Assembly: GCA_010015655.1 (NCBI GenBank)
Contig: ML976700.1
Span: 252,390-316,389 of the forward strand
DNA length: 64,000 nucleotides
Source of the DNA: Bimuria novae-zelandiae CBS 107.79
Taxonomy: Eukaryota > Ascomycota > Dothideomycetes > Pleosporales > Didymosphaeriaceae
Direction of reading: 5' to 3'
Shown here: positions 10,941 through 21,283 of the stretch, one piece after another
How positions within the stretch are numbered: position 1 is the first letter of the stretch
Layout: each line of letters opens with the position of its first letter
The notes under the pieces: model-generated
Databases searched by the model: none
The model's input: the letters and a program-made list of their open reading frames with translations, nothing else
Told to the model about the DNA's origin: nothing
Made by a program: the position numbers and the translations under genes

Positions 10941-12660
10941 CAAAGGGTAATCTCAATAAAGCCGGCCGTCATGTGACTTGCCAAGACGCTAGCGCGTCAC
11001 TAGCGGAACAGAGTCTCCGAGCCTCCAAGAGCTCTGTAGAGCGTCAACACCTACACTTCAACCTCACGTTTCTCACTCAATATGGCTTCAAATCCTGCCC
11101 AAAAAAAAAAAAAAACTCTCGATTGCTGTCAGAAGCCCAGCTAGCTGCTATCGTCGTTCTCAGAACATAATACAACCTCACTTTCCCAGAAATCGCCACT
11201 GATTTGGGTATAACTGACCACGCATGTGGTAAGGCATTTCGACGCGTCAAAGATGCTGCAAAGGTCGACTCACTGCAGGAATTGCTAGCTGCAACACCTA
11301 CAGTCAAGCAGTCTCCTCCTGGCAGACCTGTAAAGGTACGCGATGGCTCTACGCTGAGCGCAAGACCACGGCATGATATCATCGTATATGGCACCTACCA
11401 GGTGCATGACGCTGTCAGAGACCTCTACGCAGAAGCTAGCATCACACTTAGTAAGAATACAGTCTATAACATTGCTAGGGAGCACCGCGACAAGCAGCAC
11501 CTATACGTAATAACTTACAAAGTATAACCTAAAAAACTAACACTTAGTAGTAATAACGAGGACTAATAACTATAGTATTATACCTAGCTTAAGGCTAAAA
11601 ATAACTTACACTTTCTACGTATTATATTCGTTTGCTATAATAAGATCTCTAAGTCTATTAGTAAGAGTAATATACGTGGCGGAAAGTAAAGGATTTTAGG
11701 ATTAGTTAAATAAAATAGTAACGTCTACGCACTGCCTGTAACGCTACTTAAATTTAGTTTTATAATTTACGCTACTACTTTAACTAATACTACTTACTCT
11801 TATTAACGCCCTTACGTTATTTAGGCTTAAGATAATAATATAAGCTATAAAAACCTTATATAACGCGACTTCTATATAAATAATATAGTAAAGGAAGCCC
11901 TTAAGGTTAAACGCTCTTGCGCGACTATCGCTAGCACTTATAAAAAGTAGTAATTATAAGAAATTAACTATAATATTGCTTATAATAATAGTTAACGCTA
12001 AGCTACTAATAAGGCTACTAGTAAAAAAGGTAGAGCTCTTCGCGCAGGTATTAAGAAACCTCTTATTATTAAAAGTTCTTTAAAATAGAGGAGTTTGTAT
12101 GTAAAGGAGGGAAGGGCATAAATAGTATCTAGTACGTAGAGAACATACTTAAGAAACACCTATTCCTTTATTACTACGCTATACGCGATAATAACCAAGA
12201 CGTAACTATTTATTTAATTTAAAATAATATTTACTTATACTTACTAGGCCGCTAGTACTACTAGCTAGAAATTAAAGCTCTAGGAATTAAGTTTGGCCCT
12301 TAGCCTCCTAATTCACCCGACTTACACCTAATTAAGCGCTGTTTTGGGCGTCTAGAAGGTTTTTTGGCAAGTTACGAATGCCTATCAAGTTCCAAGGAGG
12401 CCAAAAAGGAGGTCTGGCAAGGTGATAAGACACTCAGGCAGTATATGGCCGAAAAGCTTCATCCCACCTACTTTATGCGCGTTGCAGAGCTCTGCGAGGA
12501 CGCAGGTGGCCAGAACAACTTTACAGCATAATTAGAACATCTTATTTGGGTGTATTTGCTCATACTTTAGATGGAATCAAGATGCGCGACTTTTGAAGTT
12601 GCTACCCCTGCAGGAATCCCTGCTGCACGTGACGGCCGACTTTATTGAGATTACCCTTTG
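10941..12660 (+). mobile_element. Tc1/mariner-type DNA transposon, RIP-damaged
   Basis: A complete 1720-bp element. The terminal inverted repeats, about 35 bp, begin CAAAGGGTAATCTCAATAAA at both ends and differ at only two visible positions, both C/T. TA flanks both ends (10939-10940, 12661-12662). The ends and both edges of the transposase frame are GC-balanced, but the middle (about 11520-12290) is TpA-saturated and CpA-depleted. The RIP damage is therefore patchy inside one element. It no longer encodes an active transposase. Confidence 0.9.
11082..12531 (+). pseudogene. Tc1/mariner transposase, disrupted
   Basis: The N-terminal part holds a helix-turn-helix region (SRLLSEAQLAAIVVL, then FPEIATDLGI) and GRPVKV. 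The C-terminal part shows WPPNSPDLHLI, the third-acidic-residue block of Tc1/mariner DDE transposases, with Lys where Glu is usual (LIKRCF). It continues to a stop at 12529-12531 after GGQNNFTA. The frame is broken by a shift at a 15-A run (11101-11115), a TAA after VVLRT, and dozens of stops in the TpA-rich middle. Confidence 0.85.
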
Positions 12661-14650
12661 TAATCCTGATCCTAGCAGGCAATGTGCCCGGCCGGCATCC
12701 TTCAGCTCGGAGTCCAGCTGGCCACCTCTCTAAGCCTCTCGTGCGTCGCGTAGACCGATTGGAAAGCCCTCCAGAGCACTCATTGGATCGACTCTTTTCC
12801 ATTTCCACCTCTTTCACGAAGCGACCCCTTCGTCCGTGAAACTCAACTCACAACCAGGGAAGTCGAACATATTACCTGCACCCCAGATCGCCGTAGCTCT
12901 ACCCCACTCTACACGCCCTGCAGGCCACTACCAAGTGATCACCAGGGCCCTTGCTTACCCCAGGAACATGTCTACACCGAACGTCGCGGGGTATTATCGC
13001 ACCAACTACAGCGCGTAGTGCGGTGCGCTGGCCATGACTCAGCTGGCCTGACCTGGCTTGCCCAAACCTGCTCTAACGGTCTCGCATGAAGTGAACCGGG
13101 TGTTGCGCATGCATACCCCAGATATTCGCGCACTGATGCAGCCCGGGGTCGCTTGGGGATGGGATCCGGAAACGTTATTCTGTGACCATGACCATGCGAA
13201 TGAGGTACTCACCCTTTTCCGGGGAAAACGTTTGTGTAATTGTGAAGTAATACAGTACCCTAGAGTTAGTGGAGTGTGTAAAGGTGATGCATACTACAAT
13301 ATCAATCACACAGACAGATAGGTCTATCACATGATAGAAGGTACGCCCAGGCACCTGGGCAGACGCTCACCGTCCAAAGAAGCTCTGCTCTGACAAGGCG
13401 CCTACCGCCGCCACGCGGGCTGTCACTCAGTCTCAGTCTCAGTATCAAACGCACACCAAATCCTTCCTATGCTTACAGTATGCTTAGGCGGTGCACATTT
13501 TCTGCTTTGGACGCACTCGAACGTCGGGTTCGCGTCGCCTGTAGCCGAATGCGAGGCTGGTGCCCATTCCCGCGCAAAGGGGACAGGGGGGGGTACTTCG
13601 GCGGTATTCACGCTGGCGGTGAAGGTCGCGATCAAGGTCCGCGAGAATCTGGTACGTACCCCACACATGCTCAGTGCTACCTCTGGACTCACACATGGAC
13701 CCACGAACTTGCACTCAGGGCCACGTTCTGGGCTCCGCACAACGCGCTGTATTTGCCTCTGCTCTATGTATCCCAAAACTCACTGCTCTACCGTCTCCCA
13801 AGCAACAAAAGATTCTTGCGCAGCGTGCGTCGTATGTAGGTTCAGTGCGCCATCGCGTTCCTCGTTTACTCTAGAACACTCTGTACGAGCTACTGGAAGA
13901 TAGCTAGTTCGCTAGCACGATAGCCGCCCCTTGTCGAAACGATACGGGTCTGCATCGTCGGCGTGCTCTAAGCAGCTCCGCTCCGCACCATGTCCGCGCT
14001 TTCTCAAAGAGAGTAGAGCATCCGAAGAGCCAGCGTAGGCGTATTTATTCAGTGATGTTTAGCAGGAGACATCCAGGAGGGCCCTGGAGCGTAGCCTTGT
14101 AGAGGAACTTAGTTTTTTATAATTTATTGAACTGAAAGGTAGTATAGTAAAGGCTACCATGGTTTGTAAATTGGAAGTGTTGAAGGGATCAGTTTGTACG
14201 TTCTGCGCGAATGCGCGCATATCACATCGACGATCTGAGTAGTGAGCCTCGGGTCCAGACGGTACGTGTGTAACACAACGCGGGATAGGTACGGTAACGG
14301 TACTCGCACTGCCGCCCATCGCTCCCTAATCCACGCAATCCCCCCTTCATCCCAAACGCTCCCTCGCATGTACTGCGTAAGTACTCGCCTACATACGACG
14401 TCCGACAATCGCACAACACACCCCGCATTCCACCCCCCCCCCCCTGTCCTTATGCAAGCACGGAGCACTTACCCTCCCCTTGCCCCTGGCCAACCCACGG
14501 ACTCGTTCTTTGCACACTGCCGACCGAACCCACGACCAGGGCACAAACCCAGCACGCGAAGTCGCACATGATACGTCAATTTACAGCACGCCGCATATAC
14601 GATCCGGATCCCGGGAAACTACTACCTAACTGCCTAATCAGCGCCGTGTA
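12661..14650. other. Intergenic between two transposons, no gene supported
   Basis: About 2 kb of balanced composition. Several overlapping frames in both directions (13.4-13.9 kb) have no recognisable domain and no convincing splice structure. A short CAGTCT microrepeat occurs at 13429-13445 and a C-run near 14437-14448. Confidence 0.5.
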
Positions 14651-14730
14651 CGGAGGTGCCTTTCAAAAGTCCTTGCCCACCTTGGCGAGCAGGGGTATAC
14701 GCCACATTCCGAATTTAGACATATGTCCGA

Positions 14731-16055
14731 TTATCTAAGTCTATGGAGATTCCTGCCCTCCTTGTACTCGTTGCCCCCTTCTAGCTCAATGATCTTCTTT
14801 ATATGGACAGGAATACGCTCAATCCAAGCCTGTATCTTCTCCTGAGGTAGATCTCGCCAGCACTGCTCCCATGCACGGACAGCCTCTGCTCTACTCTTTG
14901 GCGCGCCTTTCTTTGTAGTAGCTCTCTTCATCCATGGCCAGCAAGGCTCAATAGCGTTTAGGTCAGGAGAGTTGCCACACCAGAGCAACTTTGTAACATC
15001 ATGGATGCTATATATATAGCTCTGGACATGNNNNNNNNNNNNNNNNNNNNNNNNNNNNNNNNNNNNNNNNNNNNNNNNNNNNNNNNNNNNNNNNNNNNNN
15101 NNNNNNNNNNNNNNNNNNNNNNNNNNNNNNNNNNNNNNNNNNNNNNNNNNNNNNNNNNNNNNNNNNNNNNNNNNNNNNNNNNNNNNNNNNNNNNNNNNNN
15201 NNNNNNNNNNNNNNNNNNNNNNNNNNNNNNNNNNNNNNNNNNNNNNNNNNNNNNNNNNNNNNNNNNNNNNNNNNNNNNNNNNNNNNNNNNNNNNNNNNNN
15301 NNNNNNNNNNNNNNNNNNNNNNNNNNNNNNNNNNNNNNNNNNNNNNNNNNNNNNNNNNNNNNNNNNNNNNNNNNNNNNNNNNNNNNNNNNNNNNNNNNNN
15401 NNNNNNNNNNNNNNNNNNNNNNNNNNNNNNNNNNNNNNNNNNNNNNNNNNNNNNNNNNNNNNNNNNNNNNNNNNNNNNNNNNNNNNNNNNNNNNNNNNNN
15501 NNNNNNNNNNNNNNNNNNNNNNNNNNNNNNNNNNNNNNNNNNNNNNNNNNNNNNNNNNNNNNNNNNNNNNNNNNNNNNNNNNNNNNNNNNNNNNNNNNNN
15601 NNNNNNNNNNNNNNNNNNNNNNNNNNNNNNNNNNNNNNNNNNNNNNNNNNNNNNNNNNNNNNNNNNNNNNNNNNNNNNNNNNNNNNNNNNNNNNNNNNNN
15701 NNNNNNNNNNNNNNNNNNNNNNNNNNNNNNNNNNNNNNNNNNNNNNNNNNNNNNNNNNNNNNNNNNNNNNNNNNNNNNNNNNNNNNNNNNNNNNNNNNNN
15801 NNNNNNNNNNNNNNNNNNNNNNNNNNNNNNNNNNNNNNNNNNNNNNNNNNNNNNNNNNNNNNNNNNNNNNNNNNNNNNNNNNNNNNNNNNNNNNNNNNNN
15901 NNNNNNNNNNCAAAGCCTCGTTCAATAGCTCGCGCGAATATTGAGTTAATTGTCCGCTTTGAAATCCCTGTTAGGCCAGTGATCTCGTCATTTGGCTTGC
16001 CAGTAGCCTTAAGAGTAATTATTAAAGCTCGAGTAGCAAGATCGTGAGGAGGCAT
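14731..16055 (-). CDS. Tc1/mariner transposase (DDE_3 type), interrupted by gap
   Basis: Cut-and-paste transposase. The N-terminal part starts at Met 16055 (MPPHDLATRALIITLKATGK) and includes a helix-turn-helix (ITGLTGISKRTINSIFARAI). After the gap, the C-terminal part contains CGNSPDLNAIEPCWPWMK, the block carrying the last catalytic acid, with Glu present. It ends EGRNLHRLR stop at 14731. No stop or RIP-like change is visible in either part, so the protein may be intact. With the gap taken at 880 bp the two halves are not in the same frame, so the gap size is an estimate or an intron lies inside. Confidence 0.85.
15031..15910. other. Assembly gap (880 N)
   Basis: 880 consecutive N replace the central part of the transposase gene, including the first two catalytic acids. 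This is typical of a multi-copy element that short reads could not resolve. Confidence 0.99.
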
Positions 16056-16211
16056 AGCAAAGACTGTATCAATTAGAGAGCAAGTAGTATAGAGCAGTGT
16101 TGTGAGCTTGAGAAGCAAAGGCCACGTCAGCTCGGAGATGCTTCTGAATTCGGAATGTGGCGTATACCCCTGCTCGCCAAGGTGGGCAAGGACTTTTGAA
16201 AGGCACCTCCG

Positions 16212-17257
16212 TACATGCTGCACATGTACATGTAAGAGGTACATGTGTGATGGGCCTTGGCCAGCGGCTAGGTTGCCGGACTCGTCGACGTGTACATAGA
16301 ACTACTGTATGTATGGGCGGTTTGCGTTCGGGACGGGGCTAGATGGGGGAGGGATGGGCAACTTTGGGGGAAGGGTGTGTGGCGCGTAAACAAGACAAGT
16401 GCAAGGAGGGAGCCTCCTGGAAGAGCAATCTGCCATCGTTTGATTTGCACGCCACGCCCGGGTCGCGGAAGCCAGGCACGCGAATGACAAGGCGTGTTCT
16501 CGCGCCACAAGTCGTGCCACTGTGCCTGACCAACGCTCTGCGAATTTCGCAGTGAGGTGCAAGCGCTGCGGTGGGTGCGCATGGCGGGTTGCGTTGCGTT
16601 GTGCGTGCGTTGGGTACTCCGCTAAACGCCATGCCACTCGTCTCCACAGTTCGCTTCGAACGCGCGCGACGAGCACTGCTGATCATAATGCTGGCTAATA
16701 AGCGGAGATTGGAGGAGGGGTACATGTCCTAGCGACTGCAAGAGCTGTCAAAGAGCACACCGAACACCGAGTTGGAGATGTGGAGCACGAAAATTCGCGA
16801 ATGCAAAAAAGTCGCAATGGCATTTGTTGCTTTCGCGCCATGGAGCTTTCTGCCCCTGATAACATATCGTACAGTAGATGGTGCTAGCGCAAGTGATGCT
16901 GTGACGAGATGAGACGAGACGATACGGTCGTGATAACCACCCATAAGCAGATTCACGCCTCCGTCCCCGGGTTTCCAGCCCGAATCTTAAACCCATTCCA
17001 TGCCGCACCCATCCATTGCAGTAGGTTCGAAACTCCGCCCGAGCGCCGCGCTTTCGTTCAGTACCCTTTTCCTTTTGTTAAATAGACAGTAGTGTTTGTG
17101 GTTAAAAGTATGCATAAGAAGAGAAAATGGTTGGGTTGCTGATCTTGATCCAAATGGGAATATTGCGCGACGTATGCATAACGTGACGAAGATGCGCCAG
17201 AGCATTCCGGAAGCTCTGACAAGACGTTTATCTCAAGCGAGATTGGTGAACGACGTC
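16212..17257. other. Intergenic, no gene supported
   Basis: 3' flank of the transcription-factor gene and flank of the transposon. Open frames overlap in all directions without recognisable content. A short palindromic ACATGT cluster lies at 16220-16246. Confidence 0.45.
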
Positions 17258-20117
17258 CTACCCTGTCTGACTACTCAAGAAGTAATCCAACTCCGACGGC
17301 CCTCCGCGGCTGACCTCATTCTCAGCAAGCTGTTCAAGCAGGCTCAAAAATGGGTCCTTATCGGGGTCCGTATGTACTGAACCCCCTGATGTGCTTGCAC
17401 CCCCAGGGGTCGGTTGCTGGTCATACGGCGTAGGCATGCTCAGCATGGGGTCAAACGAAGCGTGCTCCTGTGATTGCTGCTGTGGTGGTGGATGAACTTG
17501 CGCCTGTCCAGGGGTCGGCGTTGGCGCTAAGCTGGGTATCACTGGCAATGGCGAGAATGCGAAATTGGGGGAAAATGGGAGATGGAGACTATTCATGCCT
17601 TGTGCACCATTGCTAGAGCTGTGTGGTGGAGGCGAAAACGACGGCAAAGACGTCGCCGGCGATGGAACACGATCACCGGCACCTTCAGTGGCGGTCGGTT
17701 TTACTTCTGAGTCCCTACGATGCGTAGCAGAAGTCGGCGTCGGCAACGGCGGCGGAATGGCTTGCGCTGGGCCTTTGTTAGAGCTCATGGTGTTGGAACG
17801 TCGCTTCTTGTTCGGGGGTCCGTTTGGGTAGGTGCTGCTTGACGGTACAGTCGGTGAGGGATGATATACGTTCGGGTTCCCCATTCCCATGTTAATGTAA
17901 ATATTGCGCTGGTCGACGTTGTAGCCGGGCAAGCTGCAATGGATTAGCCCTGATGTTGACAGGGGGGTTTTGAGGTGACGCACCTTTCATGGATAACCTC
18001 CGCCGGTGTGTCTGTGAAGATGATGTGCGATCCATCGAAGACATGCCCCGGGTATCTGTCGAAGAAATCCTCCAGTTGAAACACAGAGGAAAAGCGCATC
18101 GGGTTAGTGGCCAACGACTTGACCAATTCTGCGTGGCAACCATAAATGTTTTGTAGAGTTTCCCTTTGGTGTTGCACGCTTGCCCAGATGAATCGAAGCT
18201 CGGATAGTTGATGCATTTCTCGTGACAAGAACTCGGGGCTGACAGAGAACACCTCTCCTTCTCGTCCGCGGTAGTGCGCTCCGTGGATGTGAATAGTACC
18301 GGCAGTGCAGACGCAGTAGCCTACAAAGTCGGGCCAGTCAATGATGGAAGAGGCCCTACCTATTTCGACTAGCTCCGCTATTGCGTTCGCGTGCAAGAAG
18401 CACAGGTTGGTCGCTTCGATCTGCCATGATTGGTGTTGTGTAGATCCGGAGAGCTCGGCAAGATCCACGGGTAAAAAGGGCCGATAGATGAGGCAATGAA
18501 CGAGGTGATATACCAGCTTGCTGAGAACCAAGATAGTGCTGTCAGGCTGTCCAAAGAGTGTATCGATGGAAGTGAAGGTATCTTGGGTTTCGGAGGCCCA
18601 GATGTCGAGTTCTTGTCGGATCTTGGACAAGTTGGAGAGGGAATGCCAAGGAAAATGTGAGTCGCCTCTGACCCCACCAGCTGCGAGGTACCGATTTGTT
18701 ATACCCAGGATCTTTGTTATACCGATCAGCATACCCATGCTCCCCTGTCCAGCGCGCCCACCAGTCATGTATTGAAGATTTGAGCCATTCGGAAAATAGT
18801 CGCCTTCGAGAAGCATGCCGCCAGGGTGTAGCAGCCACGATGGCAAACGAAGAACAATGGATTCATCCGCAATCAACGACGGACGTTTGGAGCCAGCAGC
18901 TGCAAAGCGATCCATGAGGTAGCAAGACCAGAAAAGTCGTCGCCGACCTTCACGTTCACCTTGTGATACTTTCAGCGCAAGCGGCAGTTCGCGGTGGAGA
19001 TCGAGCGCAAATGCCATGTTTATTGCAGAAGCTGCAACACAAGATTAGCGAAGGTATTCCTCCGACGTCCGATGCATAGTACCTACTCAGCAACATGTAG
19101 GTCTTTTTGCCCTTGCCCAACTGGAAATTCGCTTGCGCAAGGATCATCAGGGCTTGCAGGGCTTCGATAGAGGGTTCATCAACATCCAGCTCCATGCGCG
19201 CTCGGCGTGCATACTCGTCGCTCAGCCTAACTGCAGTGTTGTACCCGCCGAAATGAGGTGTGAATCTGCGGGAGGATGATTAATTGGCGGTACGAGAACC
19301 ATGTGAGGACAAACGTACCGTGCACTGACTGCGTAGATGGCATAAGCTAAGTAGGAGGGTAATTGGTTGGCCTGCATCCGCTGCCTCGTCGTGGTTTCGT
19401 CTAGTATGTGGTACGGCTTCCCGTGAAGTCTGGCAAAGTAGGTGTCGAGGAGTGCACCCGGAGCCAAGCTGGGTGTTTGCAGACTGCGATGCGATTAGTT
19501 ACCACCCCATGCATTCAGAACCGGCATTGTGTATAGGCACCTTGGCTCAATTGGTGACATTAGCTGATTTGCGGCATTGACGGTGTTCGGGGTAATCTCG
19601 AGGATCGGTCGGGAGTGTGAAGATGCGGTTGAGTTTTTGCGTTCGAGCGTTTCTTCCTGGCCGGCAGGTTCGTCTTCAATAGCACTGTCGCTCTTTCCTT
19701 CTGAATGCAGACGCTTTTCCAGGCCGTCGACGCGCTTGAGGAGAGCTTCGAGCACGTCGGTTTTGGGTCCTCGCTTTTTGGGAACAGCATCTGGTGGGGC
19801 GAGTCAGACCAGTAATCAAGCGAGGCGGAGGCGAATGCCTACCATAGATACAAGGACAGTTGAAGACTTGACACGCCTCGCAGGTTGGGCGTGTCCTATT
19901 GCACTTGATCTGGCAGGGTCAGGCATACGCTCCAAAAAGTGCCGTCTGGTGGTGGCGGTACCTTTCGTTTGCGACAGCTCTTGCAGTTCATAGCCTCGCG
20001 CGGCTCATTGGAGACTCGCCGTGTCGGCAAGCGGTCGATGCCGATCTGTGGTCTCGACATTGCAGAGACCGGAGAGTGTAGGACTTGGGTGGACATGAAG
20101 AGTTCGGGTGCAGGCAC
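17258..20117 (-). CDS. Zn(II)2Cys6 transcription factor, 7 exons
   Basis: Nuclear sequence-specific regulator. Target genes unknown. Exons 20117-19962, 19909-19843, 19790-19541, 19483-19319, 19265-19087, 19031-17984 and 17933-17258 join in phase to 846 aa. The binuclear zinc cluster spans the first intron: Cys45, 48, 55, 62, 65 and 72 in CKSCRKRK plus [14 protein letters not shown], a canonical CX2CX6CX6CX2CX6C. A typical linker and dimerisation coil follow ([20 protein letters not shown]), then the fungal-specific middle homology region (about residues 160-600: [43 protein letters not shown]). The tail is Pro/Ser/Gln-rich and ends [11 protein letters not shown]. An internal Met seven codons in could be the true start. 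No target genes can be assigned from its neighbours. Confidence 0.93.
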
Positions 20118-21283
20118 AGAGGGTCAAGACGCATCTCTGGGATTTGTGACGCGGGCAGCGAGGCAATTCCGTCTAGAAGAAAGCGGGAAATGCAAAACGT
20201 CAGATGGAAGTCCAAATTAAGGCCTCTGGCGTCCGCACAGGCAGTGGGGAACGGCCGGGGTGCTGCTCTCGAGCGACCAGGGCTCTCGAGCTGCGGGAGT
20301 GCGGGCTGCGATACGAATCAGTAGTGCGTCCGCGACCAGGTTCACTGAGGTCGCAGGCGGCGGAAAAGCTGGCACGGCCACATGACGATCTCGGTCTATC
20401 TTGATGCGGCAGTTGGGGGGAGCAGCGTTGGGCCGAGGACGCTGGCGCCCTATGGTGCGGAGAGCGCAGATGGCGACGCTCACAACGGCGCGTGGAGGGT
20501 GGCGGCCATGGGTGCATCTAGCGCTACATGGGATGGGACGTCGACCAGGTACGAGATGGTCCAGCACCGCAGCAGGCCTCGGCCCTGACCCTGGCACCCT
20601 GCAAGCCTGGCAGCGAAAAGCGGCCGCTGGCAATTTGCACCTCGGGGGCTTTTAGATTGCTGTCTAACCACACACGACAAGGTACTCGGAGCCTGCTTTC
20701 TAGACGTCTTCGATATTGAATCTGGGGTAGCGGGCCACACGGGCGAATAGTACCCGGTACGCCCAACGCACCACGCAGGCGCTGTGGCCCGTCTGAGAGC
20801 GCCCCCCGGTCCGCTCGAAAACGCCTGTGTTGCTATGAACACATACAGGACATGCTCTGCTCGGAGCATCGTGGGTATCCTAGCGTAAGATTCTTCACCT
20901 GACCCTCATCCGCTAGACCGCCAGACCGCCATTCCGCCTCCCTTCATGGACGCGCGAAATGAGCGCTTCAGACTGAGGAGAACTCCAAACCGCAAAACAT
21001 GTTGCCGTTATGAAATTGATCGCCAGGGCTGACGAAATTGATCTGAGGTCGTGGTCAATGCCGCACCCACGCGCACGCCGCAGTCTAGGAGCAGCTATAG
21101 CCGCGGCGGCAGCCATTGGCGTCCGCTTCATTTCGGCAGGGGAGCCCGCTATGCTGTACACGTCGCTCTTCCACATTAAAGGGTCTTGGGTCTTGGATGA
21201 CAGAGGAAGGACGTGCGGATTGAAAGGTAGTTGCAGATATTCAAAACAGGCCCCTGTCCGACGCTAGCATATACATGGTAAAC
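20118..21283. other. GC-rich intergenic region, no gene supported
   Basis: Probably the 5' region of the transcription factor plus the 3' flank of the QutR-like gene. Frames overlap in all six phases, as GC-rich DNA produces by chance. None is recognisable. Confidence 0.45.

Larger units (their letters stand above)
14651..16211 (-). mobile_element. Tc1/mariner-type transposon, young copy with assembly gap
   Basis: Terminal inverted repeats of about 65 bp (14651-14716 and 16146-16211), starting CGGAGGTGCCTTTCAAAAGT, appear identical in both copies. TA flanks each end (14649-14650, 16212-16213). Unlike the neighbouring element it shows no TpA enrichment. The transposase reads on the minus strand. 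The span includes 880 N (15031-15910), so the stated length depends on the gap estimate. Confidence 0.92.

Noticed and set aside
13469..13903. 144-codon frame with Cys-rich tail
   Set aside because: No signal peptide, no domain, competing frames on both strands, and no splice partners.
20200..20870. Multiple frames over 100 codons in all phases
   Set aside because: GC-rich sequence lacks stop codons by chance. No frame has recognisable content or splice support.
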